From contig CAJPQU010000133.1 in NCBI GenBank assembly GCA_905372875.1, positions 1 to 5,191 on the forward strand: DNA of 5,191 nt. Reading direction: 5' to 3'. Made by a program: the position numbers and the translations under genes. Positions 1-5,191 of the stretch are shown here, piece after piece (the first letter of the stretch is position 1; each line of letters begins with the position of its first letter). Below the pieces are notes generated by a model, which did no database searches, had not been told where the DNA came from, and saw only the letters and a list, made by a program, of their open reading frames with translations. The DNA comes from an uncultured Schwartzia sp. (GTDB lineage Bacteria; Bacillota; Negativicutes; Selenomonadales; Selenomonadaceae).

Positions 1-70
1 TGGCGCAGTTTGGTAGCGCGCATCGTTCGGGACGATGAGGTCGCAGGTTCGAACCCTGTCATCCCGACCA
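1..70 (+). tRNA. tRNA-Pro (anticodon CGG), 5' end cut by window edge
   Basis: This is a proline tRNA reading CCG codons. The D arm (stem GCGC 3-6 with GCGC 16-19), anticodon arm (CATCG 21-25 with CGATG 33-37) and T arm (stem around the TTCGAAC loop) are all visible. The seven-base anticodon loop TTCGGGA at 26-32 places the anticodon CGG at 28-30. The 3' acceptor strand CATCCCG (60-66) is followed by the discriminator base A and an encoded CCA end (67-70). The 5' acceptor strand, expected to be about seven bases, lies outside the window, so the gene is truncated only by the window. A terminator follows 13 bases later. Whether other tRNAs lie upstream in the same transcript cannot be seen. Confidence 0.95.
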
Positions 71-83
71 TTATTTGAAAGAT

Positions 84-112
84 AGCCGCTTATTTAAGTA
101 AGCGGCTTTTTT
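84..112 (+). terminator. Intrinsic terminator of the tRNA-Pro transcript
   Basis: A perfect 9-bp stem (AGCCGCTTA at 84-92 with TAAGCGGCT at 99-107) encloses a 6-base loop and runs into six T residues (107-112). It sits just behind the tRNA 3' end. On the opposite strand the tract after the hairpin is poor in T, so it should act mainly on + strand transcription. Confidence 0.88.
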
Positions 113-190
113 CGTTAGTGATTTCCGTAAAAGCTTCCACCCGAAAAGTAAAAACCGTAGGCAAAAGGACCTCATGAAAATTACTAAAGC

Positions 191-242
191 AAAAAGAAAG
201 TGCCGTCAAACGATATCATTCTTATCGTTTGACGGCACTTTT
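191..242 (-). terminator. Long-hairpin terminator of yebC, possibly bidirectional
   Basis: A perfect 19-bp inverted repeat (197-215 with 223-241) surrounds a 7-base loop. Read on the minus strand, the hairpin is followed by TTTCTTTTTG, a good U-tract, so it should end the yebC transcript about 95-145 bases after the yebC stop. On the + strand it is followed by only four T residues and then CCC, so termination in that direction would be weaker. It could act as a backup stop for read-through from the tRNA. The stem is long for an intrinsic terminator. No mobile-element signature flanks it. Confidence 0.82.
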
Positions 243-337
243 CCCGGCGACACTTTTATCGCTCTTATCAGACCTATAATAACAAGTTTTCCCTCAAGCC
301 CCGGCTCCTGACCGATGCCTCCAGCAATCCTGCCATT

Positions 338-1075
338 TCATTCCAATTCGTCTTCTATTTCATAATTGGCGTAAACGTTTTGTACATCATCATGTTCTTC
401 CAAGGCATCCATTAAACGCATCATCTTTTCCGCGTCTTTTCCTTCAAGATGTACCATGGTATCAGGTACCATGGTAATTTCAGCGGAAGCGGCCTCAATC
501 CCCTTCGCTGCCAAGGCATCGGCCACGACGTCATAATCCTCCGGCGCGGCCACAATTTCGAATACGTCTCCCTCCGCCTTCATATCCTCTGCTCCTGCGT
601 CTAAAACAATATTCAACAGTGCATCCTCATCGCCGAAAGTATCTTTCTCGACAATAAAAACAGCTTTTTGCTTAAACATCCACGCCACACACCCGGTAGC
701 CCCTAAATTTCCACCGTGCTTGGAGAAAAGATGGCGAACATCGGCCGCCGTGCGGTTTCGGTTGTCAGTCATGATATCTAAAATAACAGCAACGCCACCA
801 GGGCCGTACCCTTCATAAGTAAATTCCTCGTAATTGGTTCCGCCCGCTGCACCAAGCCCTTTTTGAATGGCCCGTTGGATATTATCTTTAGGGATATTGT
901 TGGCTTTTGCTTTTGATAACGCTAATTTAAGCCGCATATTACCCGTGGGATCTGCGCCACCCATCTGCACGGCCACCGTGATTTCCCGGCTAATCTTCGT
1001 GGTGATTTTACCGCGAATAGCGTCATTAGCGCCTTTTTTCCTCTTGATATTAGCCCATTTCGAATGACCTGACAT
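338..1075 (-). CDS. yebC: YebC/PmpR/TACO1-family translation factor or regulator
   Basis: This is a 245-residue cytoplasmic protein of normal family length (about 240-250). It opens with the family signature MSGHSKWANIKRKK (1-14). It also carries KANNIPKDNIQRAI (58-70), the conserved core YEGYGPGGVAVILD (87-100) followed by TDNRNRT (103-109), and GGNLGATGCVAWMF (121-134). Members were first annotated as transcription regulators. Later work on YebC and mitochondrial TACO1 points to a role on the ribosome, helping translation of proline-rich stretches, so a translation role is the better current guess. The ATG at 1075 is preferred over an in-frame TTG six bases upstream, because it gives the family N-terminus and better spacing from the ribosome binding site at 1083-1092. 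The gene stands alone in its transcript, divergent from comM and convergent with tRNA-Pro. ruvC, a frequent downstream neighbour elsewhere, is absent here. Family assignment is very secure; the exact role is inferred. Confidence 0.96.
   Translation of the reverse strand: MSGHSKWANIKRKKGANDAIRGKITTKISREITVAVQMGGADPTGNMRLKLALSKAKANNIPKDNIQRAIQKGLGAAGGTNYEEFTYEGYGPGGVAVILDIMTDNRNRTAADVRHLFSKHGGNLGATGCVAWMFKQKAVFIVEKDTFGDEDALLNIVLDAGAEDMKAEGDVFEIVAAPEDYDVVADALAAKGIEAASAEITMVPDTMVHLEGKDAEKMMRLMDALEEHDDVQNVYANYEIEDELE
451..476. repeat. Paired 10-bp palindromes inside yebC
   Basis: GTACCATGGTA occurs twice (451-461 and 466-476). Each copy contains the perfect palindrome TACCATGGTA, so the copies are both direct and inverted repeats of each other. 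They can fold into a 10-bp stem with a 5-base loop. On the coding strand they encode the duplicated tripeptide Thr-Met-Val (residues 201-203 and 206-208). This is a directly visible sequence feature; any function is unknown. Confidence 0.85.
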
Positions 1076-1082
1076 GAACAAA

Positions 1083-1092
1083 CCGCCCCTTT
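1083..1092 (-). promoter_or_regulatory. Ribosome binding site of yebC
   Basis: On the minus strand AAAGGGGCGG precedes the ATG at 1075. Its G-run ends 10 bases before that ATG, but only 4 bases before the alternative TTG at 1081. This spacing supports the ATG start. The match to AGGAGG is only moderate. Confidence 0.65.
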
Positions 1093-1210
1093 GTCTGTAT
1101 AATAACCACTAATAAACGCAGTTCACGCTTCCCTTGCCTTCGTATAGCGGTTAGATATATGTTCTCGCTATGCTCCCGCTTCCCTGTGGTCGCGCTCGCT
1201 AAGTGTCCAC

Positions 1211-1245
1211 ATTATATCATACGGCTCAGCAAAAGCAAAGCGCGG
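1211..1245 (-). promoter_or_regulatory. Probable housekeeping promoter of yebC (extended -10)
   Basis: On the minus strand TGATATAAT (1219-1211) is a perfect -10 hexamer with the TG of an extended -10 element. The -35 is weak: TTGCTT at 1238-1233 with a 16-base spacer, or TTTGCT at 1239-1234 with 17. The motif CCGCGCTTT (1245-1237) overlaps the -35 zone and recurs at the comM promoter. Transcription would start near 1204, leaving a leader of about 128 bases before the yebC start codon. Confidence 0.55.
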
Positions 1246-1326
1246 AACCCATCACACCCCCACTATACCTTTAACCATAAAATTTTACCAGGCAATGCCA
1301 ATAAATAAAACTGCGCCCCGCGCTTT
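1237..1326. repeat. 9-bp inverted repeat shared by the divergent promoters
   Basis: AAAGCGCGG at 1237-1245 and its exact complement CCGCGCTTT at 1318-1326 are the two arms, separated by 72 bases. In each promoter's own reading direction the order is CCGCGCTTT, 20 bases, TATAAT. The arms therefore sit at the same place, over or next to the -35 zone, in both promoters. The identity and spacing are directly visible. A role as operator or upstream promoter element is inferred. Confidence 0.6.
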
Positions 1327-1352
1327 CATCTTTTCTCAAAGCAAGTTATAAT
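1318..1352 (+). promoter_or_regulatory. Probable promoter of comM
   Basis: TATAAT at 1347-1352 is a perfect -10 hexamer. The -35 zone is poor: TTTCAT at 1324-1329 with a 17-base spacer, or CTTTCA at 1323-1328 with 18. It overlaps the shared CCGCGCTTT motif (1318-1326). The start of transcription is expected near 1359, giving a short leader of about 30 bases with the ribosome binding site in it. A perfect -10 with a weak -35 would fit a promoter helped by a bound factor, though many weak housekeeping promoters look the same. Confidence 0.55.
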
Positions 1353-1373
1353 ATAAAAAGATTTAAATATGAC

Positions 1374-1380
1374 AAGGAGG
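1374..1380 (+). promoter_or_regulatory. Ribosome binding site of comM
   Basis: AAGGAGG is a perfect Shine-Dalgarno sequence ending 7 bases before the GTG at 1388. It decides the start codon, because no ATG lies at the expected position. The protein from this GTG begins exactly where the family does. Confidence 0.9.
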
Positions 1381-1387
1381 CGCCGGT

Positions 1388-2914
1388 GTGTTTGCCAAAA
1401 CGTATGGTGCGACAACTTTAGGGGTCAACGGCGTTTTAATCGACGTAGAGGTCGACGTTTCCAACGGATTCCCGGGGTTTGATATCGTCGGGCTTTTAGA
1501 TACGGCAGTTAAGGAATCTAAAGAACGCGTTCGCACCGCCATCAAAAATTCCGGATTCAAGCTCAAGCAGCAAAAAGTGACCATCAATTTAGCCCCCGCC
1601 AATATTCGAAAGGATAGTTCCGGCCTTGATTTACCAATCGCCATAGGACTGCTTATCGCTTACAGTGTCATCCCCCAGGAAAAAACGACAGCGGCCCTCT
1701 TTGCGGCCGAATTATCCCTGGAAGGAGAACTGCGCGCTGTCAGCGGTATTCTGCCCATGACGCTGCATGCTAAAGAACGCGGCCTAAAAAAGATTTTTGT
1801 CGCTCCGGAAAACGCCAACGAAGCATTTTTAGTCGATGGCATTGAAGTATATCCGGTAAAGCATTTGGCGGAATTGGTGGACGGATTGCGGGAAGAAAGC
1901 AGTTCTCTCCCCATCACGTCCGCGCCTGATATTCAGGAACCTGCCGCAGGGGAACGTGAAGATTTTGCCGATGTCCAAGGGCAGTTTATGGCCAAGCGAG
2001 CGCTTGAGATCGCCGCCGCTGGTGGACACAATGTTCTCATGGTGGGTTCTCCGGGCGCGGGAAAAACAATGCTGGCCCGCCGATTAGCTTCCATCCTACC
2101 GGATATGACACGGCAGGAAGCTTTAGAAGTCACAAAAATTTACAGTATCGCCGGCTTATTGCAAAATCATGCCGGGCTGATCACCGCGCGCCCTTTTCGC
2201 AGTCCCCATCACACGACGTCTTCTACCGCGATCATCGGCGGCGGAAGTATTCCCCGACCCGGGGAAGTGACTTTAAGCCATAACGGCGTTTTATTTTTAG
2301 ATGAACTGCCGGAATTCAGTAAAGGAGTTTTGGAAGTCTTACGCCAACCGTTAGAGGACGGTCAGGTAACCGTCGCCCGGGTCAACGCCACTTTCACCTT
2401 TCCTTCCCGCATGATCCTCGTCTGCGCCATGAATCCTTGTCCTTGCGGCTGGAACGGTGACAAAGAGAAAACCTGCACCTGTTCTCCCAATGAAATCAAG
2501 CGGTACACCCGCAAAATTTCCGGCCCTCTCTTAGACCGCATTGATATCCATATCCGCGTACCGCGCGTGGAATATAAAGAACTGACGACCTCTCAACCTG
2601 CTGAGCCCTCCGCTGTCATTCGCCAACGAGTCACGGCGGCCCGTAATCGGCAAATACAACGACTAAGATCGTTTCATGCTGTATGCAACGCGCAAATGAG
2701 CCATGCCGTATTAAAAAAGACCTGCCTTCTCAATCTGGAGGCGCAAAAAATTTTAGAACAGGCCTTTAACAAAATGAACATGTCCGCGCGTTCCTATGAC
2801 CGCATCATTAAAGTGGCCCGTACCATCGCCGATCTTGACAACCAGGAAACCATTACCCAGCAGCATGTTGCAGAAGCGATCCAACTACGAAACGATATGG
2901 GGTTAGATATATAA
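1388..2914 (+). CDS. comM: YifB/ComM family Mg-chelatase-like AAA+ ATPase
   Basis: This is a full-length family member of 508 residues with a GTG start. The N-terminal ChlI-like domain with a Lon/S5-type fold spans about 20-145 (core GFPGFDIVGL at 27-36, INLAPANIRKDSSGLDLPIA at 66-85). The AAA+ module spans about 190-395, with Walker A GSPGAGKT (220-227), RPFRSPHHTTSS (268-279), Walker B VLFLDELPEF (301-310), and SGPLLDRIDIHI (378-389). Cysteines 351, 353, 363 and 365 form the C-x-C...C-x-C cluster usual in Gram-positive members and may bind metal. The C-terminal domain (about 405-500) has SARSYDRIIKVARTIADL (466-483). Despite its Pfam names it is not a chlorophyll enzyme. Vibrio ComM is a hexameric helicase that drives branch migration when transforming DNA is integrated, and a similar role is inferred here. 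It appears monocistronic. dprA, a frequent partner of this gene, is not adjacent. Confidence 0.95.
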   Translation: MFAKTYGATTLGVNGVLIDVEVDVSNGFPGFDIVGLLDTAVKESKERVRTAIKNSGFKLKQQKVTINLAPANIRKDSSGLDLPIAIGLLIAYSVIPQEKTTAALFAAELSLEGELRAVSGILPMTLHAKERGLKKIFVAPENANEAFLVDGIEVYPVKHLAELVDGLREESSSLPITSAPDIQEPAAGEREDFADVQGQFMAKRALEIAAAGGHNVLMVGSPGAGKTMLARRLASILPDMTRQEALEVTKIYSIAGLLQNHAGLITARPFRSPHHTTSSTAIIGGGSIPRPGEVTLSHNGVLFLDELPEFSKGVLEVLRQPLEDGQVTVARVNATFTFPSRMILVCAMNPCPCGWNGDKEKTCTCSPNEIKRYTRKISGPLLDRIDIHIRVPRVEYKELTTSQPAEPSAVIRQRVTAARNRQIQRLRSFHAVCNAQMSHAVLKKTCLLNLEAQKILEQAFNKMNMSARSYDRIIKVARTIADLDNQETITQQHVAEAIQLRNDMGLDI

Positions 2915-2964
2915 CCGACGGCGCCCAAAATTGATAAAAATCTGAACTGGCCCCTTGCTTATCC

Positions 2965-3019
2965 AAAAAGAAATTCCCAAAGAAAGTCTTCCTCCGACTG
3001 ACTTTGGGAATTTCTTTTT
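2965..3019. terminator. Bidirectional terminator between comM and aspS
   Basis: A perfect 18-bp inverted repeat (2965-2982 with 3002-3019) is topped, after a 2x2 mismatch, by a further 4 bp (2985-2988 with 2996-2999) and a 7-base loop. The stem ends in GAAATTTC-like and T/A runs, so both strands leave the hairpin through a T-rich tract (TTTCTTTTT). It lies 50 bases after the comM stop and 15 bases after the aspS stop on the opposite strand, so it most likely ends both transcripts. Confidence 0.9.
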
Positions 3020-3034
3020 CGTATTCTGTAGTTT

Positions 3035-4834
3035 TCAGCTTTCTTTTTTCTTCGCGGCGACGGACAAGCGAATGGACAGTTCACGAAGCTGTTTTTCCTC
3101 AACTTCGGAAGGTGCTTGCGCCATGGCATCAGAAGCACTCTGGGTCTTTGGGAAGGCGATAACATCACGGATGGAGGCGCGCTTTGCCATGAGCATCACG
3201 AGACGGTCGAGACCGAAGGCCAGCCCGCCATGGGGAGGCGTTCCATACTGAAAGGCATCCATCATGAAGCCGAACTTCATTCGCGCGACCTCCGGCGTGA
3301 GGCCAATGGCTTCCAATACTTGTTCTTGAAGATCAGGATTGTAAATGCGGAGGCTGCCGCCGCCGATCTCTACACCGTTCAGCACCATGTCGTAGGCGTT
3401 GGCCTTGACCCGTCCCGGATCAGTGGAGAGATACGCCACATCTTCGTTGCGTGGCGCGGTAAAAGGATGGTGCATGGCTTTCCAACGCTGTTCCTCGGCG
3501 CTGTATTCAAACATAGGAAAATCCACCACCCATAAAAAGCACAGTTTATCAGGATCAATGAGTCCGCGGCGACGTCCCATTTCCAGACGCAAAGCACCTA
3601 ATGCCTGCGCCACAACAAGAGGTTTATCCCCTACGACTAAAAGTAAATCTCCCTCCTTCGCGCCGCAGTCTTCTTTAATCTTTTCAAAAACATCGTCTGA
3701 ATAAAATTTTTTAAAAGGTGACTTGACGCCGTCTTCGGCGTACTGTATCCAAGCCATCCCCTTGGCGCCATAGCCTTGGACGTATTTTACCAACTCGTCT
3801 AATTCCCGGCGGGGAATGTTGGCATATCCTTCCACGTTGATGACCTTGACCTGGCCCCCCGCTTGCAACACCGATTCAAAGACTTTGAAAGAAGAACCTT
3901 GGACGTGTTTAGAGATGTCCATCAGTTCCATACCGAAGCGGAGATCCGGCTTATCGGAGCCAAAACGTGCCATAGCTTCGTCCCATGTCATGCGGAGAAA
4001 AGGCGTCTTAAGCTGGATGTTAAGCGCCTTGGCAAAGATTTCCCCCATCATGCCTTCCATCATGGTAAGAATGGTTTCCTGATCCGTAAAGGACATTTCA
4101 ATATCTAACTGCGTAAATTCTGGCTGTCGGTCGGCACGCAGATCCTCATCTCTAAAGCAGCGAACAATCTGAAAATACTTCTCAAAGCCCGCTACCATCA
4201 GAATTTGTTTGTATATCTGAGGAGACTGCGGCAGGGCGTAAAATTGACCGGGGTTCAGACGACTGGGAACCAAAAAGTCCCGCGCCCCTTCCGGCGTACT
4301 TTTACAGAGCATGGGCGTCTCAATCTCTAAAAAGCCCTGTTCATCGAAATAATCCCGCATGATTTTCGCCACCCGATGGCGCAGCATAATATTTTTCTGC
4401 ATTTCCGGACGGCGCAGGTCAAGGAACCGATACTTCAAACGCAGCATTTCATCTACATCTAAATTGTCTTGGATGTAGAACGGCGGAGTTTTGGCTTTGT
4501 TTAATATACGAAGCTCAACGCAGACAATCTCAATCTCGCCAGTCGCCATTTTCGGATTTATAGTGTCCTCCGAACGAGCTCGGACAAGGCCGCGAACCGC
4601 GATAACAAATTCGGAACGTAAGGATTCCGCCTTATGAAAAGCTTTCTCTCCCATAGCTGCCGCATCATAAACGATTTGCACCAAGCCGGATCGATCCCGC
4701 AAGTCAACAAAAATCAACCCACCGTGGTCTCGACGATGAGATACCCAACCGCAGACAGTCACTTCCTGTCCGACCTCTTTTTTCCGCAACTCGCCCGCAT
4801 GGTGAGAACGGCGCATTCCTTCCAAAGTTTCCAT
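3035..4834 (-). CDS. aspS: Aspartate-tRNA ligase (bacterial type)
   Basis: This cytoplasmic class II synthetase charges tRNA-Asp with aspartate using ATP. Its 599 residues match the usual bacterial length (about 590). The N-terminal OB-fold anticodon-binding domain covers about 1-110 (GWVSHRRDHGGLIFVDLRDR at 29-48). The catalytic core has motif 1 around GFLEIETP (167-174), the flipping loop STPEGARDFLVPS (179-191) and QSPQ (203-206). Motif 2 is FRDEDLRADRQPEFTQLD (227-244), and motif 3 is GGLAFGLDRLVML (536-548) with the ATP-binding arginine 544. The bacterial GAD insertion lies at about 290-410. The ATG at 4834 is chosen over a TTG one codon upstream, because it sits 8 bases after GAGGTG and shares its A with the hisS stop codon. 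It is the downstream gene of a hisS-aspS operon. His37 (RRDHGG) resembles enzymes that also charge tRNA-Asn, but specificity cannot be settled from sequence. Confidence 0.98.
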   Translation of the reverse strand: METLEGMRRSHHAGELRKKEVGQEVTVCGWVSHRRDHGGLIFVDLRDRSGLVQIVYDAAAMGEKAFHKAESLRSEFVIAVRGLVRARSEDTINPKMATGEIEIVCVELRILNKAKTPPFYIQDNLDVDEMLRLKYRFLDLRRPEMQKNIMLRHRVAKIMRDYFDEQGFLEIETPMLCKSTPEGARDFLVPSRLNPGQFYALPQSPQIYKQILMVAGFEKYFQIVRCFRDEDLRADRQPEFTQLDIEMSFTDQETILTMMEGMMGEIFAKALNIQLKTPFLRMTWDEAMARFGSDKPDLRFGMELMDISKHVQGSSFKVFESVLQAGGQVKVINVEGYANIPRRELDELVKYVQGYGAKGMAWIQYAEDGVKSPFKKFYSDDVFEKIKEDCGAKEGDLLLVVGDKPLVVAQALGALRLEMGRRRGLIDPDKLCFLWVVDFPMFEYSAEEQRWKAMHHPFTAPRNEDVAYLSTDPGRVKANAYDMVLNGVEIGGGSLRIYNPDLQEQVLEAIGLTPEVARMKFGFMMDAFQYGTPPHGGLAFGLDRLVMLMAKRASIRDVIAFPKTQSASDAMAQAPSEVEEKQLRELSIRLSVAAKKKES

Positions 4835-5191
4835 CAATTTTTCACCTCAGCGCATAACGTATTTATGATATCCGGTAGCGGCACTTGCCGTTGTTCACTG
4901 GAATACATGTCCCGGAGAACCGCATAGTTTTCTGCTAACTCATGTTCCCCCAGGATAACGGCAAAGCGCACCTGAGCCTTATCAGCTGCCCTCATTTGAG
5001 ATTTCAGGCTGCGTCCGGCGTAATCCATGGTCACGTTGAGCCCTCGATCTCGCATTCCAATGAGAAGGGGAAATATCGCTCGCTGCGCCGTTTCTCCCAG
5101 AGCAACAAGAAAAACATCTGCATGTTTTTCTTCCATCGGGCAAAGATTTTGTATTTCCATTGCCACCATAACGCGCTCTAATCCTACCGCA
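4834..5191 (-). CDS. hisS: Histidine-tRNA ligase, C-terminal part (gene continues beyond the window)
   Basis: The last 118 codons of a class II histidyl-tRNA synthetase are visible; the N-terminal catalytic core lies beyond the right edge. The family is usually about 420 residues. The reading frame is open to the edge and begins with AVGLERVMVAME, which fits motif 3 of HisRS with its conserved GLER arginine. The C-terminal anticodon-binding domain follows, with ADVFLVALG (visible residues 24-32), GRSLKSQM (59-66), ILGEHEL (79-85) and LRDM (92-95). The methionine at 5169 is internal, not the start. The stop TGA overlaps the aspS ATG by one base (TGATG). The promoter and any T-box leader would lie outside the window. 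This hisS-aspS order is common in Bacillota. Confidence 0.95.
   Translation of the reverse strand, partial: AVGLERVMVAMEIQNLCPMEEKHADVFLVALGETAQRAIFPLLIGMRDRGLNVTMDYAGRSLKSQMRAADKAQVRFAVILGEHELAENYAVLRDMYSSEQRQVPLPDIINTLCAEVKN
4843..4848 (-). promoter_or_regulatory. Ribosome binding site of aspS, inside the end of hisS
   Basis: On the minus strand GAGGTG lies 8 bases before the aspS ATG at 4834 and 5 bases before the alternative TTG, so it favours the ATG. The same six bases are the Glu-Val codons near the hisS C-terminus. Ribosomes finishing hisS therefore cover this site, which supports translational coupling. Confidence 0.75.

Larger units (their letters stand above)
1076..1387. other. 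Divergent intergenic region between yebC and comM
   Basis: This 312-base stretch has no credible gene. From yebC outward it holds the yebC ribosome binding site, a roughly 128-base probable yebC leader (about 1076-1204), the yebC promoter, an A/T-rich middle (about 1260-1310), the comM promoter and the comM ribosome binding site. Inside the presumed leader, CTCGCTA occurs at 1164-1170 and 1195-1201, and CGCTTCCCT at 1126-1134 and 1177-1185. ATAGCG at 1144-1149 can pair with CGCTAT at 1166-1171 around a 16-base loop. I recognise no riboswitch, T-box or leader peptide. A + strand TATAAT at 1098-1103 is also present. Confidence 0.7.

Noticed and set aside
1..242. tRNA 3' end plus a long inverted repeat as a possible integration site or mobile-element end.
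   Set aside because: There is no integrase, no duplicated tRNA 3' segment and no transposase. Both hairpins are well explained as terminators.
174..311. A 45-codon + strand open frame beginning ATGAAAATT after a weak AAGGAC.
   Set aside because: It runs straight through the 19-bp terminator hairpin, has no recognisable protein features, and lies over the 3' untranslated region of yebC.
206..337. The yebC frame continues for 43 sense codons past its TGA, suggesting a read-through extension; a 20-codon ATG frame also starts one base after the stop.
   Set aside because: The YebC protein already ends where the family ends. The extension runs through the terminator stem, and an open stretch of this size is easily due to chance. 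The small frame lacks a ribosome binding site.
2438..2482. Cysteine-rich stretch in ComM as a possible unusual zinc-finger insertion.
   Set aside because: A C-x-C...C-x-C cluster at this point is usual in Gram-positive YifB/ComM proteins, so it is not novel.
2955..3251. A 98-codon + strand frame crossing the comM-aspS junction.
   Set aside because: It overlaps the bidirectional terminator and the aspS 3' end in an antisense frame, and has no family resemblance or ribosome binding site.
3116..4108. Several + strand frames of 81-139 codons opposite aspS.
   Set aside because: These are antisense shadows of a strongly conserved synthetase gene.
4942..5181. A 79-codon + strand frame opposite hisS.
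   Set aside because: It lies antisense to a clear HisRS C-terminal domain and has no supporting signal.

Overview
This window is a stretch of ordinary bacterial chromosome built from information-processing genes. The best guess at the organism is a Bacillota (Firmicutes) bacterium, perhaps Negativicutes or a clostridial relative. Three things suggest this: the hisS-aspS gene order, strong AGGAGG-type ribosome binding sites with a GTG start, and a YifB/ComM protein of the Gram-positive type with a C-x-C...C-x-C cysteine cluster. I cannot name the genus. Nothing suggests a plasmid, phage, integrated element or CRISPR array.

Layout, left to right. Positions 1-70 hold the body and 3' end of a tRNA-Pro(CGG) gene on the + strand, cut by the window edge and followed by its own terminator. 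A long perfect hairpin (197-241) then ends the minus-strand gene yebC (338-1075), a translation factor/regulator of the YebC/TACO1 family. A 312-base divergent intergenic region (1076-1387) separates yebC from comM/yifB (1388-2914, + strand), an AAA+ ATPase linked to DNA branch migration during transformation. comM and aspS converge on a second long hairpin (2965-3019) that can act as a terminator in both directions. aspS (3035-4834) and hisS (4834 to beyond the right edge) are minus-strand aminoacyl-tRNA synthetase genes. hisS is upstream, and the two overlap by one base (TGATG), so they are very probably co-transcribed and translationally coupled.

Themes. Four of the five genes serve translation: a proline tRNA, a YebC-family protein, and the Asp and His synthetases. 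comM stands alone here, without a dprA partner in the window. The most notable non-coding observation is that the divergent yebC and comM promoters share a 9-base motif, CCGCGCTTT. It lies exactly 20 bases upstream of a perfect TATAAT in both, on opposite strands, so it forms an inverted repeat across the intergenic region. I did not find a convincing undescribed multi-gene system.
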